Assembly (NCBI RefSeq): GCF_006438915.1
Contig: NZ_RCZE01000002.1
Location: 437,144 to 501,143, forward strand
Direction: 5' to 3'
Length of the DNA stretch: 64,000 nt
Source of the DNA: Pseudomonas arsenicoxydans
GTDB lineage: Bacteria; Pseudomonadota; Gammaproteobacteria; Pseudomonadales; Pseudomonadaceae
Shown here one piece after another: positions 8,943-18,848 of the stretch. Position numbers and translations under genes: made by a program. Position 1 is the first letter of the stretch. Each line of letters starts with the position of its first letter. The notes under the pieces are model-generated. The model was given only the letters and a program-made list of their open reading frames with translations, did no database searches and was not told the origin of the DNA.

Positions 8943-10247
8943 TTAGTTCAGGTGCTCGACGCGGATCCGTACAACCGGACCGACCACGCCGGTCAACGCT
9001 TCCAGCGCGGCAATCGCGTCGTTCATGTGCTGTTCCAGCACACGGTGCGTCAGCAGGATCATCGGCACCAGACCGTCATGCTCTTCGACTTCTTTCTGCA
9101 TGATCGATTCGATGTTGATGCCGCGCTCCGACAGGATGCTTGCCACCTGGGCCAATACGCCCGGATGGTCCTTGGCCTGAATGCGCAGGTAGTAGGCGCT
9201 TTCGCAGGCTTCGATCGGCAGGATCGGGTGCGCCGACAGCGAATCCGGCTGGAAGGCCAGGTGCGGTACGCGGTTTTCCGGGTCGCAGGTCATGGCGCGA
9301 ACCACGTCCACCAGGTCGGCGATCACCGACGAAGCGGTTGGCTCCATGCCAGCGCCAGCGCCGTAGAACAGCGTCGAACCGGCCGCATCGCCGTTGACCA
9401 TCACCGCGTTCATCACGCCGTTGACGTTGGCGATCAAACGATCAGCCGGAATCAGCGTCGGGTGTACGCGTAATTCGATACCGGCCGCAGTACTGCGAGC
9501 CACGCCGAGGTGCTTGATGCGGTAGCCCAGCGCTTCGGCGTAGTTCACGTCAGCGGTGGTCAGCTTGGTGATGCCTTCCGTGTAGGCCTTGTCGAACTGC
9601 AGCGGGATACCGAACGCGATGGACGCCAGGATCGTCAGCTTGTGGGCGGCGTCGATGCCTTCAACGTCGAAGGTCGGATCGGCTTCGGCGTAGCCCAAGG
9701 CCTGCGCCTCGGCCAGCACGTCTTCGAAGGTGCGACCTTTCTCACGCATTTCGGTGAGAATGAAGTTGCCGGTGCCGTTGATGATGCCGGCAACCCAATT
9801 GATGCGGTTGGCGGACAGGCCTTCACGGATCGCCTTGATCACCGGAATGCCACCGGCCACAGCCGCTTCGAACGCCACGATCACGCCTTTCTCACGAGCC
9901 TTGGCGAAAATTTCATTACCGTGAACGGCAATCAATGCCTTGTTCGCGGTGACCACATGCTTGCCATTCTCGATGGCCTTGAGTACCAGCTCGCGGGCAA
10001 CGGTGTAGCCGCCCATCAGCTCTATAACGATGTCGATCTCAGGGTTCGTGGCCACTTCGAAGACATCGTTGGTAATCGCAATACCGGTCGTCTGGAACTG
10101 AGGCTTTGGCGTGCGCATGGCAATTTGTGCCACTTCGATTCCACGCCCGGCACGACGAGCAATTTCCTCGGCGTTGCGCTGAAGTACGTTGAAGGTACCG
10201 CCACCGACGGTTCCTAACCCACAGATGCCTACTTTGACCGGTTTCAC
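8943..10247 (-). CDS. hom: Homoserine dehydrogenase
   Basis: This 434-residue enzyme reduces aspartate semialdehyde to homoserine for threonine and methionine. It opens with VKPVKVGICGLGTVGGGTF, a Rossmann GxGxxG motif for NAD(P)H, has AANKALIA-like catalytic-domain landmarks (VTANKALIAVHG, GIINGTGNFIL), and ends with an ACT domain (about 350-430, IQAKDHPGVLAQVASIL) expected to mediate threonine feedback inhibition. The start is GTG at 10247, supported by a GGGGAG ribosome site six bases upstream; the longer ATG frame at 10295 would read through a hairpin. It lies between dsbC and thrC, and its leader contains several hairpins that could control readthrough. Confidence 0.96.
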   Translation of the reverse strand: MKPVKVGICGLGTVGGGTFNVLQRNAEEIARRAGRGIEVAQIAMRTPKPQFQTTGIAITNDVFEVATNPEIDIVIELMGGYTVARELVLKAIENGKHVVTANKALIAVHGNEIFAKAREKGVIVAFEAAVAGGIPVIKAIREGLSANRINWVAGIINGTGNFILTEMREKGRTFEDVLAEAQALGYAEADPTFDVEGIDAAHKLTILASIAFGIPLQFDKAYTEGITKLTTADVNYAEALGYRIKHLGVARSTAAGIELRVHPTLIPADRLIANVNGVMNAVMVNGDAAGSTLFYGAGAGMEPTASSVIADLVDVVRAMTCDPENRVPHLAFQPDSLSAHPILPIEACESAYYLRIQAKDHPGVLAQVASILSERGINIESIMQKEVEEHDGLVPMILLTHRVLEQHMNDAIAALEALTGVVGPVVRIRVEHLN

Positions 10248-10264
10248 TGTGAACTCCCCATAAA

Positions 10265-10347
10265 ACGGCCGACTCAAGGTCGGCCGTGAAAACAACCGCG
10301 TACTCGCGGTTCTCTATTAATGGCCCGGCGATAACGCTGCCGGACCA
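10265..10347 (-). promoter_or_regulatory. Three successive hairpins in the dsbC-hom gap
   Basis: In the 133 bases between dsbC and hom the minus strand can form three hairpins: 10321-10347 (9-base-pair stem with one G-U pair), 10294-10311 (AACCGCG/CGCGGTT, loop AGTA, followed by GTTTTC) and 10265-10287 (ACGGCCGAC/GTCGGCCGT, followed by TTTTAT). The last two resemble intrinsic terminators. They may end the dsbC transcript or attenuate hom. No leader peptide rich in threonine codons is visible. Confidence 0.55.
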
Positions 10348-10380
10348 CGATCGTCAATGGCTGACCGTGACGATGCGAAT

Positions 10381-11112
10381 TTACTTCGCGCCCAGTGCCA
10401 GTTTGGCGACTTGTGGCGCAGGCTGGTAGCCCGGAATGACCTGACCATCGGCCAAAACGATGGCCGGTGTGCCGTTCACGCCGATCGACTGACCGAGGGC
10501 GAACTGCTTGGAAACCGGGTTATCGCACTTGGCGGCCTTGATTTCCTTGCCGTCGACCATTTTATCCATGGCTGCTTTCTTGTCTTTCGAGCACCAGACC
10601 GCTTGCAGCTGCTCGTCACCCGGCGAGCCCAAGCCCTGGCGCGGGAACGCGACGTAGCGCACTTCGATGCCGCGCTTGTTCAGCTCAGGCACTTCGGCAT
10701 GCAGTTTGTGGCAGTACGGGCACGTCGTGTCGGTGAACACGGTGATGTGCGATTTGGTTTCGCCGATGGCCGGGTAAACCACGGTTTCCGCGACCGGTAT
10801 CTCGTTGACCAGTTTGGAAATGCCCAGGCGTTCGGTTTTCTCGGTCAGGTTGACCGGCTTGCCATCCTTGAGCTGGAACAGATAGCCCTGAACGACATAC
10901 TGGCCGTCGGCACTGGCGTACAGCACGCGGCTGCCCTTGAGTTTGACTTCGTACATCCCGGGCAGCGGGCTGGCGGTGATGGTTTCGACGGGCACGTCGA
11001 GCTGGAGGTTTTCCAGGCTTTTACGAATGGCTTTGTCGGCCGCGTCATCGGCGACGGCAAAGGTGCTGACCAACGCAATGGCGGCGGCGGCGAAAATCTG
11101 GGTCAGACGCAT
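10381..11112 (-). CDS. dsbC: Thiol:disulfide interchange protein DsbC
   Basis: The 243-residue periplasmic protein has a signal peptide (MRLTQIFAAAAIALVSTFAVA, cleaved before DDAADKA), an N-terminal dimerisation domain (about 22-80) and a thioredoxin-fold domain whose active site is TDTTCPYCHKLHAEV (CPYC). DsbC isomerises wrong disulfides in secreted proteins and is kept reduced by DsbD. A C-terminal cysteine pair (VWCSKD, AKCDNP) and a cis-proline loop (GVNGTPAIVLADG) are present. The start at 11112 gives a normal signal peptide; the upstream in-frame start at 11199 would destroy it. It follows xerD on the same strand, across a gap holding a REP doublet. Confidence 0.96.
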   Translation of the reverse strand: MRLTQIFAAAAIALVSTFAVADDAADKAIRKSLENLQLDVPVETITASPLPGMYEVKLKGSRVLYASADGQYVVQGYLFQLKDGKPVNLTEKTERLGISKLVNEIPVAETVVYPAIGETKSHITVFTDTTCPYCHKLHAEVPELNKRGIEVRYVAFPRQGLGSPGDEQLQAVWCSKDKKAAMDKMVDGKEIKAAKCDNPVSKQFALGQSIGVNGTPAIVLADGQVIPGYQPAPQVAKLALGAK

Positions 11113-11248
11113 GAGAACTCCTGAAGGCGGACAAATGGGACGATCAGAACGCCCGTGCCGAAACACCGGGTCATAACCGCCCATCGTGCAAACCGGCAAA
11201 GCCTACCACATAAGGTCGTTGTGGCCGAATGGAGCTGACACAAGACAT

Positions 11249-11360
11249 TGTGGCGAGGGAGCTTGCTCCCGCTGGGCTGCGAAGCGGACCCAAAATCCTA
11301 CGAACGGCGAAGATTTTGTGAGTGCTGCGCACTCAAGCGGGAGCAAGCTCCCTCGCCACA
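11249..11360. repeat. REP doublet (GTGGCGAGGGAGC family)
   Basis: Inverted arms TGTGGCGAGGGAGCTTGCTC and its complement bound about 70 bases containing a second imperfect inverted pair. It lies between dsbC and xerD. This is the first of five doublets of this family in the window. Confidence 0.85.
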
Positions 11361-11385
11361 AGTGCTATTCATCCATGAATACTCA

Positions 11386-12282
11386 TCAACCCCGCGGGTG
11401 ATGTTTGGCGTGCAGGTCTTGCAAGCGCGCGCGGGCGACGTGGGTGTAGATCTGGGTCGTCGACAAATCGCTATGGCCAAGCAGCATTTGCACCACCCGC
11501 AAATCAGCGCCGTGGTTGAGCAAGTGCGTGGCGAAGGCGTGGCGCAAGGTATGGGGCGACAGCGACTTGCCGATCCCGGCGACCTTGGCCTGGTGCTTGA
11601 TGCGGTGCCAGAAGGTCTGGCGGGTCATCTGCTCGCCGCGCTGGCTGGGAAACATGACATCGCTGGGGCGGCCGCCAAGCAGTTCCTGGCGACCATCACG
11701 CATGTAACGCTCGACCCAGACAATCGCCTCCTCCCCCATCGGCACCAGTCGCTCCTTGCTGCCCTTGCCCATCACCCTGAGCACACCCTGGCGCAAGTTG
11801 ACCTGCTCCAGCGTCAGGCTGATCAGCTCAGTCACGCGCAAGCCACAGGCGTAAAGCACTTCAAGCATGGCGCGGTCTCGCTGGCCGATGGCTTCGCTGA
11901 GATCAGGCGCCTTGAGCAAGGCTTCGACGTCGGCTTCCGACAGGGATTTAGGCAAAGGCCTACCCAACTGAGGCATATCAACACGCAAGGTCGGGTCGAC
12001 GGCAATCAACTTTTCCCGCAGCAGGTAGCGATAAAAGCCACGCACACCCGAGAGGAATCGCGCGGTGGAACGGGGTTTGTAGTTCTGCTCCAGACGCCAG
12101 GCCAGGTGATCGAGGATCAACTCGCGACCGGCATTGACCAACTCCAGTCCCTTCTCCTGCAGCCAGCCGTTGAACAGGGCCAGGTCACTGCGATAGGCGT
12201 CGCGGGTGTTGTCGGAGAGACCTTTCTCCAGCCACAGGGCGTCGAGGAATTGGTCTATCAGGGGATGATCGATAGCAGGCAT
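11386..12282 (-). CDS. xerD: Site-specific tyrosine recombinase XerD
   Basis: XerD works with XerC at dif, under FtsK control, to resolve chromosome dimers. The 298-residue length is standard. The N-terminal SAM-like core-binding domain (about 1-100) precedes the catalytic domain with all expected residues: Arg149 (CGLRVTE), Lys173 (MGKGSKER), His244 and Arg247 (HTLRHAFATH), His270 (LLGHSDLSTT) and nucleophile Tyr279 (TQIYTHVA). The start at 12282 (MPAIDHPLIDQFLDAL) matches the family; a further in-frame start at 12315 is less likely. The gene is divergent from the antiporter gene and heads the xerD-dsbC-hom-thrC series. Confidence 0.97.
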   Translation of the reverse strand: MPAIDHPLIDQFLDALWLEKGLSDNTRDAYRSDLALFNGWLQEKGLELVNAGRELILDHLAWRLEQNYKPRSTARFLSGVRGFYRYLLREKLIAVDPTLRVDMPQLGRPLPKSLSEADVEALLKAPDLSEAIGQRDRAMLEVLYACGLRVTELISLTLEQVNLRQGVLRVMGKGSKERLVPMGEEAIVWVERYMRDGRQELLGGRPSDVMFPSQRGEQMTRQTFWHRIKHQAKVAGIGKSLSPHTLRHAFATHLLNHGADLRVVQMLLGHSDLSTTQIYTHVARARLQDLHAKHHPRG

Positions 12283-12387
12283 GATCGCTCTAGACACGCC
12301 GTCTTGAGACGGCATGCGAAAAAGGGTGAACGGAATTAATGGCCGCTAGTCTTTCATAGCCCGCTACTTCAAGGAACAGGAGCTTCA

Positions 12388-14199
12388 ATGAACGAACAGC
12401 AGATTCTGTTGGCAATTGGCGGTATCGGTGCAGCGGCGCTGGGTTGTCAGTGGCTGGCGTGGCGCCTGAAATTGCCGGCAATTCTTTTCCTGCTGCTGAC
12501 CGGCATTCTGGTGGGGCCGATTCTGGGCTGGCTCGACCCGCAAGCCATGTTCGGGCCGCTATTGATGCCGCTGGTGTCGCTGGCGGTGGCACTGATCCTG
12601 TTTGAAGGCAGCCTGACGCTGCATCTGTCGGAATGGCGCGAGATTGGCAGCGTGGTGCATCGACTGGTCACCCTCGGCGCGCTCTCGACCTGGGTGGTCA
12701 TCGCCGTCGCTACCCATTACCTGCTGGGTTTCGACTGGTTGCTCGCCATCCTGTTCGGCAGCCTGACGCTGGTCACCGGCCCCACGGTGATCGTGCCGAT
12801 GTTGCGCGTGGTGCGACCGAAAGCCTCGATCGCCAACATCCTGCGCTGGGAAGGCATCGTCATCGACCCGATTGGCGCCCTGCTCGCTGTGGTGGTCTAC
12901 AGCTTCATCATCGCCAGTGCAGCGGGTGAAGGCTTGAGCCATAGCCTGCTGACCTTCGGCGGTGTGATTCTGTGCGGCAGCGTATTCGGGATTGCCGGTG
13001 GCTGGATGCTCGGCATGATCATTCGGCGCCAGTGGCTGCCGGAGTACCTGCACAACCTGGCCGCGCTGGCCGCGGTGCTGGGTATTTTCATCACCGCCAA
13101 CGAGGTGATGCACGAATCCGGTCTGCTGGCCGTGACCTTGATGGGCATGTGGCTGGCCAACATGAAAGGCGTGGATGTGCGACATATCCTGCACTTCAAG
13201 GAAAACCTCAGCGTGCTCCTGATTTCGGGGCTGTTCATCTTGCTGGCGGCGCGCCTCGATCTGAACGCTATGATCGGCCTCGGGCCGCTGGTGCTGATTC
13301 TGCTGCTGATCATTCAATTTATCGCCCGCCCCTTGAACGTGATGCTGTCTACCCTGGGTTCGAATTTGAGCTGGCGCGAACGGGCACTGCTGTCGTGGAT
13401 AGCCCCGCGCGGGATCGTCGCGGCGGCCGTGTCAGCGATTTTCGCGATTCGCCTGCACGAGGCCGGTCACCAGGGTGCGTTGCTGCTGGTGCCGCTGACG
13501 TTTGCCGTGATCATAGGCACCGTGGTGCTGCAAAGTGCCACGGCGCGGCCCTTGGCGCAGTTGCTGAAAGTGGCTGAACCGGCGCCCAGCGGTTTCCTGA
13601 TCGTCGGGGCCAACGCTCCGGCGCGAACCTTGGGCAAAGCCTTGCAGCAACTGGGCAGTCGGGTGCTGCTGACAGACTCGAGCTGGGAGAATATTCGGGC
13701 GGCACGCATGGACGGTTTGCCGACGTACTTCGGCAATCCGGCGTCGCAGCATGCGGATGCGCACCTGGACCTGGTGGGGCTGGGACATTTGCTGACGCTG
13801 TCGCCGTCCGGTGAACTGAACACACTGGCGTCGATGCGCTTTCGCCATGACTTTGGTCATCAACGCCTGTTCGGGCTGGCCAGCGGCCAGGAGAGCCGAC
13901 GCACCGACAAGCATCGCGCCAGCCATGAACATCGCGGGCGTTTGCTGGGCAATGAGGAGTTAACTTACGTAAAACTGGCCAATCAGCTGCATCAGGGGGC
14001 GGAGCTGTACAGCACGCATCTGACCGAGGGATTTGGCTGGGAGGATTATCAGGCGTTGCATGGAGAGCGAGCGACGTTGTTGTTTGCTCGCGATGACAGT
14101 GGCTGGGTGCATGTGGTGACGCCGGACAGTGCGCTCAGGCCTTCGGCGGGGTGGACGGTGTTGGCATTGATTCAGCCTGAAGATAGCGCGGCGGCGTAA
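12388..14199 (+). CDS. CPA1-family cation:proton antiporter
   Basis: The 603-residue membrane protein has about 12 hydrophobic helices over residues 1-390 (for example GGIGAAALGCQWLAWRLKLP and ALILFEGSLTLHLSEW, the latter holding a family motif with Phe-Glu-Gly). DPIGALLAVVVY carries the conserved acidic residue expected for ion exchange. From about residue 400 a soluble domain begins GFLIVGANAPARTLGKALQQ, which looks like a TrkA-N/Rossmann nucleotide-binding region, followed by an unassigned C-terminal part. Such proteins exchange Na+ or K+ for H+ across the inner membrane. The ATG is preceded by a good AGGAG. The gene is divergent from xerD and convergent with rplS. Confidence 0.88.
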   Translation: MNEQQILLAIGGIGAAALGCQWLAWRLKLPAILFLLLTGILVGPILGWLDPQAMFGPLLMPLVSLAVALILFEGSLTLHLSEWREIGSVVHRLVTLGALSTWVVIAVATHYLLGFDWLLAILFGSLTLVTGPTVIVPMLRVVRPKASIANILRWEGIVIDPIGALLAVVVYSFIIASAAGEGLSHSLLTFGGVILCGSVFGIAGGWMLGMIIRRQWLPEYLHNLAALAAVLGIFITANEVMHESGLLAVTLMGMWLANMKGVDVRHILHFKENLSVLLISGLFILLAARLDLNAMIGLGPLVLILLLIIQFIARPLNVMLSTLGSNLSWRERALLSWIAPRGIVAAAVSAIFAIRLHEAGHQGALLLVPLTFAVIIGTVVLQSATARPLAQLLKVAEPAPSGFLIVGANAPARTLGKALQQLGSRVLLTDSSWENIRAARMDGLPTYFGNPASQHADAHLDLVGLGHLLTLSPSGELNTLASMRFRHDFGHQRLFGLASGQESRRTDKHRASHEHRGRLLGNEELTYVKLANQLHQGAELYSTHLTEGFGWEDYQALHGERATLLFARDDSGWVHVVTPDSALRPSAGWTVLALIQPEDSAAA

Positions 14200-14211
14200 A
14201 TCGCAGGCAAC

Positions 14212-14239
14212 AAAAAAGCAGCCCGAAGGCTGCTTTTTT
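14212..14239. terminator. Bidirectional terminator between antiporter gene and rplS
   Basis: AAAAAA-GCAGCC-CGAA-GGCTGC-TTTTTT is a perfect 6-base-pair stem with flanking A and T runs, so it can terminate in both directions between these convergent genes. Confidence 0.93.
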
Positions 14240-14257
14240 CTGCATCGGAAGCTGGAC

Positions 14258-14608
14258 TTAAGCCAGTTTTTCCTTGATGCGAGCTGCTTTACCGGACAGG
14301 TCACGCAGGTAGTACAGCTTGGCTTTACGTACGTCACCGCGACGTTTAACGGCCATGCTGTCGATTTGCGGACTGTAGGTCTGGAAAGTACGCTCTACGC
14401 CAACACCGTTGGAGATTTTACGAACGGTGAATGCACTGTTTACGCCGCGGTTACGCTTGGCGATAACAACACCTTCGAACGCTTGCAGACGCGAACGGTC
14501 GCCTTCCTTCACTTTCACCTGAACGACAATGGTGTCGCCCGGGGCAAAGGTAGGGATCTCTTTGGTCATCTGCTCTGCTTCGAGTGCAAGGATGATTTTG
14601 TTAGTCAT
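14258..14608 (-). CDS. rplS: 50S ribosomal protein L19
   Basis: The 116-residue protein starts [20 protein letters not shown] and contains the L19 signature ([20 protein letters not shown], then [14 protein letters not shown]). L19 sits at the 30S-50S interface. It is the last gene of the rpsP-rimM-trmD-rplS operon; 45 bases separate it from trmD, and a strong terminator follows. Length and sequence match Pseudomonas L19. Confidence 0.98.
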
Positions 14609-14653
14609 GCTGTGCTCCTAAGGTAAATCGTCGGATCTACCATCGATACGTTG

Positions 14654-15406
14654 TTAACTATCGTCCCGCTCGCGGATGTATTCCTCGAGCAGCTTCTTCT
14701 CTTCTCCAGAAAGCGAGCGGCTTTCCAGAAGATCGGCGCGTCGTTCAAAGGTCCTACCAAGGGACTGCTGTAAACGCCAACGCCGGATATGCGCGTGATT
14801 GCCACTAAGCAACACGTCGGGAACACGCTGATCCGCATACACCTCCGGTCGGGTGTAGTGCGGGCAATCCAGCAAACCATCCGTAAAGGAATCTTCCTCG
14901 GCGGAGTCCGCATGCCCTAAAGCTCCAGGCAGCAGTCGTGTAACCGCATCGATCAGGACCATCGCCGGCAGCTCGCCGCCAGACAGTACGTAGTCGCCAA
15001 TCGACCACTCTTCATCGACATGAGCTTCAATAAATCGCTCGTCAATGCCTTCATAGCGACCGGCAATCAGGATCAATGCATCCAGATTCGCCAACTCGCG
15101 CACCGCCGACTGAGTCAGTTGACGGCCTTGGGGGGACAGGTAAATTACCTTCGCCGCCTCCCCGGCTGCTGCCTTGGCCTGAACCAGAGCATCTTCCAGG
15201 GGCTTGATCTTCATCACCATGCCCGGACCACCGCCAAATGGGCGATCATCCACAGTGTGATGTCGATCCGTCGTGTAGTCTCGCGGGTTCCAACAGGTGA
15301 GCTGCAAGAGCCCCTGTTTCACCGCCCGACTGGTGATGCCGTACTCGCTGATGGCGGAGAACATCTCGGGAAACAAACTGATCACTTCTACGCGCAAGTT
15401 AGCCAC
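14654..15406 (-). CDS. trmD: tRNA (guanine37-N1)-methyltransferase
   Basis: TrmD methylates G37 next to the anticodon using S-adenosylmethionine, which prevents +1 frameshifting. The 250-residue SPOUT enzyme begins [20 protein letters not shown] and contains the trefoil-knot motifs: [22 protein letters not shown], and [20 protein letters not shown]. The GTG at 15406 was chosen because it lies two bases after the rimM stop codon, indicating translational coupling; the in-frame extension to 15472 would run into rimM. The C-terminal helical domain that clamps the tRNA is present. Confidence 0.97.
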   Translation of the reverse strand: MANLRVEVISLFPEMFSAISEYGITSRAVKQGLLQLTCWNPRDYTTDRHHTVDDRPFGGGPGMVMKIKPLEDALVQAKAAAGEAAKVIYLSPQGRQLTQSAVRELANLDALILIAGRYEGIDERFIEAHVDEEWSIGDYVLSGGELPAMVLIDAVTRLLPGALGHADSAEEDSFTDGLLDCPHYTRPEVYADQRVPDVLLSGNHAHIRRWRLQQSLGRTFERRADLLESRSLSGEEKKLLEEYIRERDDS

Positions 15407-15408
15407 GC

Positions 15409-15945
15409 TTAGAAGTCCGCATCCCATTCCACCTTCATCTCGCCTGCCGCCAGGTCGACTGCCAACACGCATTGCTCCGTATAGGGCAACAGGCGTTCGC
15501 GATCATCCAGGCTGCCAGCGCAAGGCTTGACCACCATTACATCATTGGCGCCGGTTTCCAGAAGATGATCGATTTTCCCGAGCAATTGCCCGAGTTGATC
15601 AACAACCTTCAGACCTTCCAGCTGGTACCAGTAGTACTCGCCGTCGGTCAATTCAGGGAACAGGTTGCGCGGCACACAGATCTCGTAACCGGCCAGAAGA
15701 CGAGCTTCTTCACGATCATCAAGACCCTTGAGCTTCGCGACCAGGAACTTGTCGTTCCCACGTCCGCTGACCAGCTCAACCTGCTTCACATTACCCTCGC
15801 GCTTGAGCGTCCAGGTTTTGTACTGCAACAGGTTTTCTGTCGGATCAGTAAAGGAATACACCTTCACTTCGCCGCGAACGCCATGAACCGAATAAATTTT
15901 GCCGATAACGATCAAATCATCAGCAACAGCTGGCGTCGCGTTCAT
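15409..15945 (-). CDS. rimM: 16S rRNA processing / ribosome maturation factor RimM
   Basis: RimM binds S19 and helps mature the 30S head. The 178-residue protein has the N-terminal RimM barrel ([20 protein letters not shown]) and a C-terminal PRC-barrel ([20 protein letters not shown]). [19 protein letters not shown] is the usual C-terminal strand region. It lies 5 bases after rpsP and 2 bases before trmD on the same strand, in the usual gene order. Confidence 0.97.
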   Translation of the reverse strand: MNATPAVADDLIVIGKIYSVHGVRGEVKVYSFTDPTENLLQYKTWTLKREGNVKQVELVSGRGNDKFLVAKLKGLDDREEARLLAGYEICVPRNLFPELTDGEYYWYQLEGLKVVDQLGQLLGKIDHLLETGANDVMVVKPCAGSLDDRERLLPYTEQCVLAVDLAAGEMKVEWDADF

Positions 15946-15950
15946 ATTGC

Positions 15951-16202
15951 TCAGGCCGCAGCCTTAGCCGAGTCCTTCAACAACTGAGCAACACGCTCAG
16001 AAGGTTGTGCACCAACGCTCAGCCAGTAGGCTACGCGCTCTTGGTTCACGGACAGACGGACTTCTTGACCACGAGCAACAGGGTTGAAGAAACCAACCTG
16101 TTCCTTGTGCGAACCGTCGCGCGGGTTGCGGCTGTCGGTTACGGTCAAGTGGTAAAACGGGCGCTTTTTGGAGCCGCCAAGGGCAAGACGGATTGTTAGC
16201 AT
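15951..16202 (-). CDS. rpsP: 30S ribosomal protein S16
   Basis: S16 is a small-subunit protein needed for correct 16S rRNA folding. The 83-residue frame begins [20 protein letters not shown], and [10 protein letters not shown] plus GFFNP are diagnostic. It is the first gene of its operon, preceded about 75 bases upstream by a good promoter candidate. Confidence 0.98.
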   Translation of the reverse strand: MLTIRLALGGSKKRPFYHLTVTDSRNPRDGSHKEQVGFFNPVARGQEVRLSVNQERVAYWLSVGAQPSERVAQLLKDSAKAAA

Positions 16203-16274
16203 GTGAACATCGTTCCTGTAGTCGGTGCTGCAAATCTAAAGGCACAGCGGGCATAGGTGCCCGAAAGGCCGCAT

Positions 16275-16302
16275 ATTCTAAGGAATATCCGGACTTTTGC
16301 AA
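16275..16302 (-). promoter_or_regulatory. Candidate sigma-70 promoter of the rpsP operon
   Basis: On the minus strand TTGCAA (16297-16302) and TAGAAT (16275-16280) are spaced by 16 bases, about 75 bases upstream of the rpsP ATG. The match and place fit the operon's main promoter. Confidence 0.6.
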
Positions 16303-16451
16303 ATGTCTTTTTCCGGCGGCCTATCGGACGCCATCCAGATTTGCTATAGAGCCGTCGTTGAAAACGGCCAGTCAGCTCCCGCCAAGTGCGGGTTTGCTGG
16401 AGATCCCACTTCCGTGTGGGGTGCGCAAGAGCAAGCCCTTGCGCGAATTCT

Positions 16452-17828
<1,377 letters not shown>

Positions 17829-18023
17829 TGCGCGATCCTTTCAGGCCCTGTGTAGACCGGGATAATGGCGGCCCAGACCGGAATAAACATGTGCTCGGCG
17901 AGCCTGCGGCGTGGGCAGGTCGCGGATTATAGCGAAGACTGCGTCTGGCGGACACCTCACACTTTCGTGCGACGGGGGTTCTATGCCAAACTCAGCGCCT
18001 TTCGGGCTTGCCTAACAGGATTT

Positions 18024-18836
18024 ATGCTCCCCTTGTCACCCAGTTTGCTTACCACCCTCGCCGCCGCCTGCTTATATGCCGCTGCGACTCTTTATCAGGG
18101 CTCTCGTCTGGCCACCGGCGCCAAGGCGAACAAGCGCCTGCTGGTCACGCTCGGAGTGCTGGCCGTACTGGCCCACAGCGCCAGCCTGCTCACCCACCTC
18201 CTGACGCCGATTGGCCTGGGCCTGGACTTTTTCAGCGCCGCCAGCCTGATCGCCGCCGCGGTCATTGCACTGACGCTGCTGGCCTGCTCGCGGATCCCGG
18301 TGGAAAACCTGCTCGTATTGCTGTTCCCACTGGGGGCCGCGACCGTGCTGCTGGCGCAGTTCGCCCCGGCCGGCACCGTGCAGGTCATCGACGAAGAACC
18401 GGGCATCCTCGCCCATATCCTCTTGTCGATCCTCGCTTACGGCATGTTCACCATCGCGGTGTTCCAGGCGTTGCTGCTGCTGGTTCAAGACCACCAGCTC
18501 AAGCACAAGCATCCGTCAGGACTGATCAAGAACTTCCCGCCGCTGCAAACCATGGAAAGCCTGTTGTTCGGTTTCCTGTGGGCCGGCTGGACCCTGCTAT
18601 CGTTGTCATTGATCTCCGGCTGGCTGTTTGTCGACAACCTGTTCGCCCAGCATCTGGTGCATAAAACGTTGCTGGCGTGCCTGGCCTGGATTGTCTTCAG
18701 CGTGCTGTTGTGGGGCCGTAACCGCCTCGGCTGGCGTGGACACAAGGCGATTCGCTGGACCCTCGCCGGTTTCTGCCTGCTGATGCTGGCGTATTTCGGC
18801 AGCAAGCTGGTTCGTGAATACATCCTGCATATCTGA
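18024..18836 (+). CDS. Inner-membrane cytochrome c assembly protein, CcsA/YpjD type
   Basis: The 270-residue protein has about eight hydrophobic helices and the family layout: an N-terminal set (LLTTLAAACLYAAATLYQGS), a conserved histidine region, and FLWAGWTLLSLSLISGWLF, a tryptophan-rich motif of the haem-handling CcsA/CcmC family, followed by histidines at VHKTLL and WRGHKAIRW. Stand-alone YpjD proteins near ffh are common in gammaproteobacteria; a role in haem or cytochrome handling is inferred from the family only. The ATG at 18024 has an AGGATT site upstream; the longer frame from 17865 overlaps the ffh promoter region. The next gene starts 12 bases downstream. Confidence 0.88.
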   Translation: MLPLSPSLLTTLAAACLYAAATLYQGSRLATGAKANKRLLVTLGVLAVLAHSASLLTHLLTPIGLGLDFFSAASLIAAAVIALTLLACSRIPVENLLVLLFPLGAATVLLAQFAPAGTVQVIDEEPGILAHILLSILAYGMFTIAVFQALLLLVQDHQLKHKHPSGLIKNFPPLQTMESLLFGFLWAGWTLLSLSLISGWLFVDNLFAQHLVHKTLLACLAWIVFSVLLWGRNRLGWRGHKAIRWTLAGFCLLMLAYFGSKLVREYILHI

Positions 18837-18848
18837 CGAGCGGCATTA

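Noticed and set aside
11249..11360. Paired palindromes as a CRISPR array or phage attachment site
   Set aside because: Only two inverted arms, no direct repeats with regular spacers, and the same unit recurs in many gaps, which is the REP pattern.
16423..16444. GCGCAAG/CTTGCGC hairpin after ffh as a terminator
   Set aside because: The stem is there but no T-run follows on the minus strand, so termination is not supported.
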